A DNA stretch of 64,000 nucleotides from Lysobacterales bacterium. GTDB taxonomy: Bacteria; Pseudomonadota; Gammaproteobacteria; Xanthomonadales; SZUA-36. Positions 1 through 7,496 of this stretch are shown piece after piece; positions within the stretch are counted from its first letter, which is position 1, and every line of letters begins with the position of its first letter. The translations under genes and the position numbers were made by a program. Location: NCBI GenBank assembly GCA_013001885.1, contig JABDLD010000032.1:1-64000 (forward strand), written 5' to 3'. The notes beneath the pieces are model-generated. The model searched no databases and was not told where the DNA came from. It saw only the letters and a list, made by a program, of their open reading frames with translations.

Positions 1-1299
1 GAATTCATCCGGCGGCTGCCATTCAGGATGACAAAAGCCCAAAACCGGGTGATTGGTGAAATTCAGGCTGACCTGGCGCGCGATCACCCGATGCAGCGGC
101 TGGTCCAGGGTGATGTGGGTTCCGGAAAAACGGTGGTCGCAGCGATGGCCGCGTTAAGAGCGATGGGTAACGGCTACCAGGCAGCCATCATGGCTCCGAC
201 CGAACTGCTGGCCGAACAGCATTTACGCAGCTTTAGTGACTGGCTCTCCCCGATGGGCATCGAGCCGGTCTGGCTCAGCAGCAAGGTAAAAGGAAAATCG
301 AGGCAATCCGCGCTGGAGGCGATCAAAGACGGTGCGCCGCTGGTCATCGGAACCCATGCGTTGATGCAGGAGGGGGTTAGTTTCGGCCGCCTGGGCCTGG
401 TAGTGGTGGACGAACAACACCGGTTTGGCGTGCACCAGAGGCTGGCCCTGCTGGACAAGGCCGGAGTCGACTCCATCCACGCGCACCAGCTGATCATGAC
501 GGCGACCCCGATTCCAAGAACGCTCGCGATGACGGCCTATGCCGGCCTGGAAACCTCGGTCATCGATGAGCTGCCTCCTGGCCGGAAGCCGGTCACAACC
601 GCGGCAATCTCGAACGAAAGGCGCTCAGACGTGATTGCTCGAGTCGCCGCCGCCTGCGCCGACGGCAAGCAGGCGTACTGGGTGTGCACACTGATCGAAG
701 AATCTGACGCTGTGCAGGCGCAAGCCGCCGAAGATGTCGCCAAAGAATTGCAGCAGGGCCTCGAGGGCGTCAGCGTAGGGCTGGTTCACGGGCGCATGAA
801 ACCGGCGGAGAAGCAACGCATGATGCGGCGCTTCAAACGGGGAACCATCCAGCTGCTGGTTGCCACTACAGTCATCGAGGTGGGCGTCGACGTACCCAAC
901 GCTTCCCTGATGATCATCGAAAATGCGGAACGGCTGGGGCTCGCGCAACTTCACCAGCTGCGCGGTCGCGTCGGGCGGGGCGAGCAACAGGCTTCTTGCG
1001 TATTGCTGTACAGCCCCCCCATCGGACCGCTGGCCAAAGAGCGCCTGAACATCCTGCGGCAGACTTCCGATGGTTTCCGGATTGCGGAAAAAGACCTGGA
1101 ACTGCGCGGTCCGGGGGAAGTCCTGGGTACCCGCCAGACCGGGATGCTGCAGTTCCGCGTGGCTGATCTTGCACGCGACCAGCAATTGCTTGAAACCATA
1201 CCTGCTGTGGCCGAAAGGCTGTTGAAGGAAAGTCCCGGCCGCGTCGACCGGCTGATTCATCGCTGGATCGGCAGTGCTGCGCGTTTTGCCGGCGTTTGA
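1..1299 (+). CDS. recG: ATP-dependent DNA helicase RecG, 3' part (5' end outside window)
   Basis: RecG is a superfamily 2 helicase that remodels stalled replication forks and branched recombination intermediates. The reading frame is open from base 1 (frame 1, beginning EFIRRLPF before the internal Met at base 28), so the N-terminal wedge domain lies outside the window. Visible helicase motifs in order are Walker A (DVGSGKTVVA), the DEQH Walker B box (VVDEQHRFG), motif III (TATPIPRT), motif V (ATTVIEVGVDVPNA) and motif VI (QLRGRVGRG). The C-terminal part with the TRG-like segment ends normally. About 430 residues are present, against roughly 690 in full-length family members. The gene converges on the minus-strand TPR gene, 17 bases away. 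Identification is secure; only the 5' end is missing. Confidence 0.97.
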   Translation, partial: EFIRRLPFRMTKAQNRVIGEIQADLARDHPMQRLVQGDVGSGKTVVAAMAALRAMGNGYQAAIMAPTELLAEQHLRSFSDWLSPMGIEPVWLSSKVKGKSRQSALEAIKDGAPLVIGTHALMQEGVSFGRLGLVVVDEQHRFGVHQRLALLDKAGVDSIHAHQLIMTATPIPRTLAMTAYAGLETSVIDELPPGRKPVTTAAISNERRSDVIARVAAACADGKQAYWVCTLIEESDAVQAQAAEDVAKELQQGLEGVSVGLVHGRMKPAEKQRMMRRFKRGTIQLLVATTVIEVGVDVPNASLMIIENAERLGLAQLHQLRGRVGRGEQQASCVLLYSPPIGPLAKERLNILRQTSDGFRIAEKDLELRGPGEVLGTRQTGMLQFRVADLARDQQLLETIPAVAERLLKESPGRVDRLIHRWIGSAARFAGV

Positions 1300-1316
1300 G
1301 TCTGCCGGATATCCCG

Positions 1317-3506
1317 CTAAAGCGCAGCCAGCGTCAGCGCCTTGATCTCGGCTCGAGCCTGGACCACATCATCCCTGATCTGCTCCATTAACAGGATGAA
1401 TTCGGGTCGGTCACGCAACGGAGCGAGCCGTCCATCGATGTCCAACACCCACTGCTCGCGAAACCCCCTGTCGTAGGCCGCGCGAAGTTTTTCCATCGCT
1501 TTTTCCGGCTCGCTGCGCATGGCCAGAAGGACGGCTTCGTTGTAGTAGATGCCGGGATTGTCTACCCCGTTCAGCCTTGCTCGCTTGATCTTGCGCTCCG
1601 CCAGCCCCAGCAATTGCGCCGCTTCATCGGAATTACCGGTGAGTTCCGTCGCCATCGACGCCAGCGTCACGTTCATGACTTCGTCGCCGCTGTAGGCCGG
1701 ATTGTCTTCTTCACCAATGGCCGCGACCAGCAGTTCACGCGCTTCGCCGTTTTTGCCGCGCATGAGGGCAATCATCCCCAACTGAAAATCAAACTTGCGC
1801 TTCAACGCGGCGGGCAGGTCACTTCCGTATTGCTGCATCCAATCACGCATCAGCAACTCTGCTTCTTCGTATCGACGGCTGGACACCAGGGTCATCCAGT
1901 ACGAACCCAGCAGGCTGGAATTCTGGCTGGAAGTCTCCAGGCCTCTCAGGATCAAACGCTCCGCCTCCTCAGCGTCACCGAGCACAACCCAGGTTTTAGC
2001 CAACGTGGCGATATCTTCCGGATTATTGGGCTCCAGTTGATAAGCCCTGTTCGCCAGTTTCCAGGCCTGTACGAGGTTGCCGTTGTAGAGCTCCATCTGG
2101 GACATGAAGCGCAACAGGATCGTGGAATCCGGGCGCAGTTCCAGCATACTGCCCAGGATATTACGCCCTTCCTGCCAATCACCGCGTGTCGAAAGATTGT
2201 TGGCGTAATTAACCATCAATAACTCATTGAGTGGGTCCCTTTGCATTGCGTTTTGCAGCACAAGATGTTCTTCGGGATACCTGCCCTGCTCTCCCAACAC
2301 ACCGGCCAGCCACAACTGAGCGGGAATGTAGTCTTCATTCAGATCAATGGACTGGCGAAACGCGGATTCAGCAGCATCCAGCTGACCGATTTGCCAGCGC
2401 GCCAACCCCAGCGCGGCGAATGCCTCGGCGGATTCCGGATCCAGCTCAAGCGCTTTTTCGATCATTGCCTGGGCTTTTTCGGTGGCCTTGATCGTTGTGA
2501 TGTTGCCGTATAAAGAGAGCAACAGCCAGGTATCCGCCATCGCCGCGTAGGCCGGTGCGAACCCTGAGTCGTGTTCCAGCGCCGTGGCAAACAGCTCAAT
2601 CGCTTTTTGCAGTTCAGCAGGGGTGCGCCGCCACCAGTGCAGGCGGCCTGTCCTGTAGGCCTGGGAAGCGGCAAGGCTGTCCGTACGTGACTCGGGTTTT
2701 GCGGTCAGGCCTTCGAATGACTCCACCAGTGACATGGCGATACTGCTGGCCACTTCATCCTGGATTTCGAAAATATCTGTCAGCTCGCGATCGTAGACTT
2801 TCGACCAGATATGGTAACCGTCCTCCACGTTGATCAGCTGGGCAGTAAGCCTGATGCGGTCACCCGACGTGCGCACGCTGCCCTCCAGTATCGTTCTCAC
2901 ATTGAGCAGGCGCCCGATTTCCCGAATGTTCTCCGAACTTCCCCGAAACGCGAAGGACGAGGTCCGCGCAGCGACATTCAAACCCTCAACCTGGGCCAGC
3001 AGATTCAGAATCTCTTCGGAGACGCCATCACCGAAATGGCCCTGGTCGTCGTTCTGCGAAAGGTCCTCGAACGGCAGCACCGCAATCGAATTCTCCGGCG
3101 CTGAAAAATCCCGTTCAACCAGTTGTTGCGGCGGACCCGGCGGCTCGAAAACGCCCGAATAATACTGGTAAAAGACGAATGCCAGCCCGCCCATGGCGAG
3201 CAGCATGATGCTGAACAACACGGCGCTCTGGGAACGGCTGAGCAGGCCGGCACGGGTCGTTCGGTGGACGCCGTCAGACCGGATTTCCAGGTGCCATGCC
3301 AGCAGGAACACGAGCGGGAAACCCAGAATGACCAGGATGACGACCAGGGTAGGCAGCCACTCGGGTAAACGCAATGGCTCGACCGCAGCATCCATCAACT
3401 GCAGCAGGACAAAAACAGCCACAGCATATGCGCCAACGGTACGCAGAACTTTTCGCCGATTCAGTTCTGCCAGAGTTGCGGATACGAATGAGTGGCGCTC
3501 AGCCAT
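1317..3506 (-). CDS. Membrane-anchored FlgO/TolB-like TPR protein
   Basis: The 729-residue protein begins with a cytosolic stretch (LAELNRRKVLRTVGAY) and two hydrophobic helices at about residues 22-40 and 50-70. A third helix lies near 95-115. An alpha/beta domain then starts with SIAVLPFEDLS and contains FGDGVSEEILNLL and ILEGSVR, the signature of the FlgO/TolB-N-like domain also found in adenylate-cyclase-type TPR proteins. Residues from about 290 to the end are TPR repeats. No catalytic cyclase or kinase domain is visible, so the role is likely protein-protein interaction or sensing at the inner membrane. That role is inference. A second protein of the same architecture is encoded at 44363-46279. 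The gene lies downstream of the P-II gene on the same strand with a gap of about 100 bases, so co-transcription is possible. Confidence 0.85.
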   Translation of the reverse strand: MAERHSFVSATLAELNRRKVLRTVGAYAVAVFVLLQLMDAAVEPLRLPEWLPTLVVILVILGFPLVFLLAWHLEIRSDGVHRTTRAGLLSRSQSAVLFSIMLLAMGGLAFVFYQYYSGVFEPPGPPQQLVERDFSAPENSIAVLPFEDLSQNDDQGHFGDGVSEEILNLLAQVEGLNVAARTSSFAFRGSSENIREIGRLLNVRTILEGSVRTSGDRIRLTAQLINVEDGYHIWSKVYDRELTDIFEIQDEVASSIAMSLVESFEGLTAKPESRTDSLAASQAYRTGRLHWWRRTPAELQKAIELFATALEHDSGFAPAYAAMADTWLLLSLYGNITTIKATEKAQAMIEKALELDPESAEAFAALGLARWQIGQLDAAESAFRQSIDLNEDYIPAQLWLAGVLGEQGRYPEEHLVLQNAMQRDPLNELLMVNYANNLSTRGDWQEGRNILGSMLELRPDSTILLRFMSQMELYNGNLVQAWKLANRAYQLEPNNPEDIATLAKTWVVLGDAEEAERLILRGLETSSQNSSLLGSYWMTLVSSRRYEEAELLMRDWMQQYGSDLPAALKRKFDFQLGMIALMRGKNGEARELLVAAIGEEDNPAYSGDEVMNVTLASMATELTGNSDEAAQLLGLAERKIKRARLNGVDNPGIYYNEAVLLAMRSEPEKAMEKLRAAYDRGFREQWVLDIDGRLAPLRDRPEFILLMEQIRDDVVQARAEIKALTLAAL

Positions 3507-3608
3507 TTATTTTGCCTGTAGGTTCAATTTCATCCAGCGTTCAGATAATAGACGCTCCGAACCGCCTTTTGGTTTCCCGGATTCGTTTCGGCTCATCGCG
3601 GAAAACAC

Positions 3609-3971
<363 letters not shown>

Positions 3972-4011
3972 TCATTTGACTTTAATGCGAGCATAATCAG
4001 GCCGCAAGGGA

Positions 4012-4026
4012 CAATAGTAACTATTG
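4012..4026. promoter_or_regulatory. 15-bp perfect dyad between glnK and ubiK
   Basis: CAATAGT-A-ACTATTG is a perfect inverted repeat with a single central base. It lies 11 bases before the ubiK start, in the 90-base region shared with the divergent P-II gene. Position and symmetry suit an operator or a 5'-UTR element. No cognate regulator is identifiable from sequence. Confidence 0.25.
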
Positions 4027-4037
4027 GGACGTGACGA

Positions 4038-4277
4038 ATGATAGATCTGAAACTAATTGACGAATTGACGCGCAAGCTCGGCGATGTGCTGCCGCCGGGA
4101 GTTGCCCAGGCCAAAGGGGAACTGGAAAGCCAGTTTCGTTCCGTACTGACCGGTGCTTTCGAGCGAATGAACCTGGTCGGCCGGGAAGAATATGAGAAGA
4201 AATGCGTGATGCTGGAGGAGACCCGGGCGAAGCTGGATGTGCTGGAAAAGCGGTTGGACGATCTGACTGCAGGCTGA
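4038..4277 (+). CDS. ubiK: Ubiquinone biosynthesis accessory factor UbiK (BMFP family)
   Basis: The 79-residue protein has the YqiC/UbiK layout. An N-terminal amphipathic helix (residues 1-20, with DVLPPGVAQAK following) leads into a long C-terminal helix rich in E, K, R and L (about 45-77: EEYEKKCVMLEETRAKLDVL). The C-terminal part is predicted as a coiled coil. In Enterobacteria UbiK works with UbiJ as a lipid-binding accessory of the cytosolic ubiquinone (Ubi) complex in aerobic quinone synthesis; that knowledge is from the family. Position between the P-II gene and comM is common in Gammaproteobacteria. Length fits the family. Confidence 0.9.
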   Translation: MIDLKLIDELTRKLGDVLPPGVAQAKGELESQFRSVLTGAFERMNLVGREEYEKKCVMLEETRAKLDVLEKRLDDLTAG

Positions 4278-4388
4278 TGCAAGCCGAAATCTGACATAGA
4301 CCGGGGCGCCCTGCCCATTACCGAACCGTCACCAGCTCACATAATCTCAATTCATTCGCCATCCGGCCGTATATGAAGGAGAACATCG

Positions 4389-5888
4389 TTGAGCCTGGCG
4401 CAGGTATTCACCCGGGCTTGCGTGGGTGTAGACGCACCCGAAGTCATCGTGGAGGTCCATTTGGGCGGGGGATTGCCGCGCGTATCGATGGTGGGTTTGG
4501 CAGAAACAGCGGTTCGTGAGTCCAAAGACCGGGTAAAGGCAGCATTGTTGAATGCGGGATTCAAATTCCCGGCCAGCCACATCACGATCTCACTCGCACC
4601 CGCTGATCTGCCAAAAGAAGGCAGCCGTTTTGACCTTCCGATTGCACTGGGAATCCTCGCGGCTTCCGGACAAATAGATGACCTCAAGTTCCAGGATTTC
4701 GAATTTATCGGAGAGCTGTCCCTTGGCGGCGGCCTGAACCCGGTGAAAGGCATACTTCCGGTTGCCGTCCAGGCAAAATGTGCCGGCCGCGGCCTGGTGC
4801 TTCCCCTGTCCAACGGTCCGGAAGCTGCAATTTCCGGAGGGCAGCAGCAATACTGCGCCAGCAGCCTGCTGGCCGTGGTTGCCTGGCTGCAGGGGCGTGA
4901 AAGCCTGCCCGCCGCCAGGCTGGCCGAGAGCCGCCCGATTAGCTGCAGCAAAGACCTGCGTGACGTTTACGGTCAGCTTCGGGCGCGTCGCGCATTGGAA
5001 ATTTCCGCTGCCGGCGGTCACAACCTGATTTTCACCGGTCCGCCTGGCACGGGAAAAACCATGCTGGCTTCCCGCCTGCCGGGCATCCTGCCCCCGATGA
5101 GTGAGCAGGAAGCACTGGACAGCGCTGCAGTCGCTTCCATCAGCCAGCCGGGCCTCGACATTCGGCGTTGGCGCAGCCGGAGTTTCCGGGCACCGCACCA
5201 CACGGCAAGCAGCGCGGCATTGGTGGGCGGAGGGTCGAAACCAAAACCGGGTGAAATTTCCCTGGCCCATAACGGCGTGCTGTTTCTGGATGAACTTCCG
5301 GAGTTCAACCGCAACGTTCTGGAGGTGTTGAGGGAGCCAATGGAATCCGGACACATCGTCATTGCCAGGGCAGCCGGCTACGCGGAATTTCCGGCACGGT
5401 TTCAGCTGGTCGCCGCGATGAACCCCTGCCCCTGCGGATACCACGGCGATCGGGCGAAGGACTGCATCTGCAGCGCGGAGCAGATTGGCCGCTACCGCGC
5501 GAAAGTGTCGGGGCCGCTGCTCGACCGCATCGACCTGTTCGTCGAAGTGGCACGGCCGAAGCAGGTGATTATTCCCGGCAAGGGACAGGCCGGCGAGCCA
5601 AGTACAGAAGTCAGGATGCGAGTGCTCGGAGCGCGCCGCATCCAGATCAATCGGGAAGGTGTCACCAATGGGCAGCTGGATACTCCCGGCGTGAAAGCCC
5701 ACTGCCGGTTGAGTGATAAAAACGAGTCCTTCTTTGAACAGGCAGCAGAACAGCTCAGCCTCTCCCCGCGAGGCTGCCAACGCGTGTTGAAAGTAGCGCG
5801 GACGATTGCAGATTTGGACGGGGCTCACGACATCGATCAGGCGCATCTGGCCGAAGCGATCGGGTTCAGGCAGCCGGGACGGCATTGA
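4389..5888 (+). CDS. comM: YifB/ComM family Mg-chelatase-like AAA ATPase
   Basis: This is a 499-residue member of the ComM/YifB family, a hexameric AAA+ helicase that promotes branch migration during integration of taken-up DNA in naturally transformable bacteria. An N-terminal Lon-like S5 fold covers about 1-180 (GLPRVSMVGLAETAVRESKDRV). The AAA+ core has Walker A GPPGTGKTMLASRLPG near residue 220 and Walker B GVLFLDELPEF near 300. The family's NPCPCGYHGD cysteine motif and C-terminal Mg-chelatase helical region follow. The start is TTG at 4389, placed by the GAAGGAGAA ribosome site a few bases upstream and by alignment to the family's N-terminus (SLAQVFTRACVGVDAPEV). No competence operon is seen nearby. 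Confidence 0.94.
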   Translation: MSLAQVFTRACVGVDAPEVIVEVHLGGGLPRVSMVGLAETAVRESKDRVKAALLNAGFKFPASHITISLAPADLPKEGSRFDLPIALGILAASGQIDDLKFQDFEFIGELSLGGGLNPVKGILPVAVQAKCAGRGLVLPLSNGPEAAISGGQQQYCASSLLAVVAWLQGRESLPAARLAESRPISCSKDLRDVYGQLRARRALEISAAGGHNLIFTGPPGTGKTMLASRLPGILPPMSEQEALDSAAVASISQPGLDIRRWRSRSFRAPHHTASSAALVGGGSKPKPGEISLAHNGVLFLDELPEFNRNVLEVLREPMESGHIVIARAAGYAEFPARFQLVAAMNPCPCGYHGDRAKDCICSAEQIGRYRAKVSGPLLDRIDLFVEVARPKQVIIPGKGQAGEPSTEVRMRVLGARRIQINREGVTNGQLDTPGVKAHCRLSDKNESFFEQAAEQLSLSPRGCQRVLKVARTIADLDGAHDIDQAHLAEAIGFRQPGRH

Positions 5889-5966
5889 ATAAACTACCTT
5901 CGCGTAACAGCCCTCCGTTTTCATTTAATACGTTCATGAACAACTCCCAGAGGCAGAAGCCAACCG

Positions 5967-6059
5967 CTCGACACCCTCAGCAGGCACATTGCGCGGGTGC
6001 TGGAACGCCACGGCCTGTTCATTGCCGATTCGAAGCATCCCTGGCTGGACCTGGAGCCG
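5967..6059 (+). pseudogene. Probable IS91-type transposase remnant (C-terminal scrap)
   Basis: The short frame reads LDTLSRHIARVLERHGL followed by WLDLEP. This resembles the segment of IS91-family (Y2) transposases in which a HIARxLERxGL helix is followed by a WL-D/xL strand. It has no start codon of its own, and coding similarity ends abruptly after the LEP. It is therefore at most a decayed fragment. It lies in the 217-base gap between comM and the anti-sigma-like gene, at the left edge of the accessory block. The match is from memory of the family and modest; chance similarity is possible. Confidence 0.35.
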
Positions 6060-6105
6060 AGGTCCAGCCGGCGGTGCACGACGACCCAACTATCCGATCA
6101 TCGGT

Positions 6106-6798
6106 TTAACGACCGGCCGGGAGCAATTCAATAAAACGGGTGTCGGCAGGGCCGGAAGCGGATTCGCTGATGCGCAGAGTCACTATCCCGTCGGGCAATT
6201 GGTCCGTGCGAAGCGCGAGCTGAATGCGGCCGTCGGCATCGGGAACCGAGCTCAGCTGGAGAATCTGATCGCCCTGTTCTTTATGGAGCTCAAGGCCCAG
6301 CGCCGGGGCGCCCGCCATCGGCGCTGAGACCTCGATGTCGAGGATCAGCAAGGCTGGGCCGGCCGGCTTGCGGATTCTGACGTCTGGCGTGTCCGATCCA
6401 AATGAGCGCATCACGTCAAGAGGAACTGTCAGCACGGATTGCACCGGCTGCTCCAGCGCAGTGACGCGGGAGTTCAGGAACGCGTTTTCAGTCTCGGAGC
6501 GCCACAGCAGTGTTGCCACCACGGCCGCTGCAGCGAGCGACGCGGCCAGCGGCCACTGCCGACGCAGCCTCTCGGTTGCTACTTCCGGCGCAGCTTTACT
6601 GGGCAGCTTGATGACTTTGGCTGCAGCTGGGGTGCGCTCGAGCTTCACTATGCGTTGCAGGCCCAGCGCAATCTCAAGGGCATCCTGCAGCTCGCAGGAC
6701 TCCAACAGTGCGGCCTCGAATGCCTCAATTTCTGAATCGTCGAGTTCGCCTCGAACATAGCGATCGACCCGCCCCGACATAACCTGGGTATCAATCAT
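6106..6798 (-). CDS. Single-pass membrane anti-sigma-like protein
   Basis: The 230-residue protein starts at ATG 6798, which overlaps the last 8 bases of the ECF sigma gene, so translation is probably coupled. Residues 1-55 are an acidic helical domain (DRYVRGELDDSEIEAFEAALLES), the typical anti-sigma N-terminus. It lacks the HxxxCxxC zinc motif of ZAS domains. One membrane helix (WPLAASLAAAAVVATLLW) is at about 83-100, followed by a coiled stretch and a beta-rich C-terminal domain that would be periplasmic. No FecR signature is evident. By position and topology it most likely holds the ECF factor at the inner membrane. Neither its partner nor a cleavage site is proven. A longer frame begins at 6846 inside the sigma gene but has no merit. 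Confidence 0.75.
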   Translation of the reverse strand: MIDTQVMSGRVDRYVRGELDDSEIEAFEAALLESCELQDALEIALGLQRIVKLERTPAAAKVIKLPSKAAPEVATERLRRQWPLAASLAAAAVVATLLWRSETENAFLNSRVTALEQPVQSVLTVPLDVMRSFGSDTPDVRIRKPAGPALLILDIEVSAPMAGAPALGLELHKEQGDQILQLSSVPDADGRIQLALRTDQLPDGIVTLRISESASGPADTRFIELLPAGR

Positions 6799-7402
6799 CC
6801 AACAACCCTCCGAACAGGAGCGCCTTGAGTTCTTCGTGCCGTTCAATCAGCACCCGCATCCGCTGCTTCGCCCGGTAAAGCACCCGGTCGAAGTGCGCTG
6901 CGGTCAGGCCAAGATCCAGGCAGATGACGTCTTTGTCGTCATCGCTAAGATAAAAGCGCCGCAGTATCTCTCGATCGCGCGGAATAGCCAGTTCTCTCAA
7001 TGCACTATTCAACTGTGAGCAAGCGGTCACATAGTCGACCTGCTTGCCGGTTCGATCTGTATGTGGCGTATTGAGGCCAATTATCCCATCTGGCGAATGT
7101 ACGAATCGGCGTTCCTTGCGAAAATGCATGATGGAGAGGTTCACGGCGACCTGGTTGATGAAGGAAGCCAGCTTGTTCGCATCGCGCAGCTCGCCAGCGC
7201 GCAGCTTTCGAATCAAAACCATAAAAGTGTCTTGGCAGAGATCGCTGGCGACCGCTGGATCGCCGGTTCGCTTGAGCAGAATCAAGCGCACACTCCGCGC
7301 ATAGCGAGCAACCAACTCGGCTTCGGCATCCCGATCGCCACGCTCGATGCGTTCGACGAGCTCGGCGGATTGCGCGTCGATTCGCTCGCGAACCTTAAGC
7401 AT
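6791..7402 (-). CDS. ECF-type sigma-70 family RNA polymerase sigma factor
   Basis: This 203-residue protein has region 2 at about 25-95 (ELVARYARSVRLILLKR, then ASDLCQDTFMVLIRKL, with the -10 recognition part NLSIMHFRKERR). Region 4 is at about 135-190 (LRELAIPRDREILRRFYLSDDDKDVICLDLGLT, a helix-turn-helix). There is no region 1.1 or 3, so it is an extracytoplasmic-function factor. It would direct RNA polymerase to a small set of promoters, probably including its own operon or the divergent TPR-CHAT gene that starts 73-94 bases away. The anti-sigma-like gene overlaps its 3' end. The ECF class is clear; the subgroup is not identified. Confidence 0.9.
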   Translation of the reverse strand: MLKVRERIDAQSAELVERIERGDRDAEAELVARYARSVRLILLKRTGDPAVASDLCQDTFMVLIRKLRAGELRDANKLASFINQVAVNLSIMHFRKERRFVHSPDGIIGLNTPHTDRTGKQVDYVTACSQLNSALRELAIPRDREILRRFYLSDDDKDVICLDLGLTAAHFDRVLYRAKQRMRVLIERHEELKALLFGGLLDD

Positions 7403-7496
7403 GGGTTATCGCCCCCAGTGATGATCTTTCAATTAGACTATTGTCCAACTCGGGTCAAAAATCAATGGGACAACGATGGCGAGAGGAAAGCGGCCG

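Noticed and set aside
4590-5924. 444-codon minus-strand frame across comM
   Set aside because: It runs antisense through a clearly conserved AAA+ gene and has no domain features, signal or ribosome site.
7441-7473. TTGTCC / GGACAA inverted repeat between the sigma and CHAT genes
   Set aside because: Only 6-bp arms with a 21-base spacer; could be an operator but is within chance expectation.
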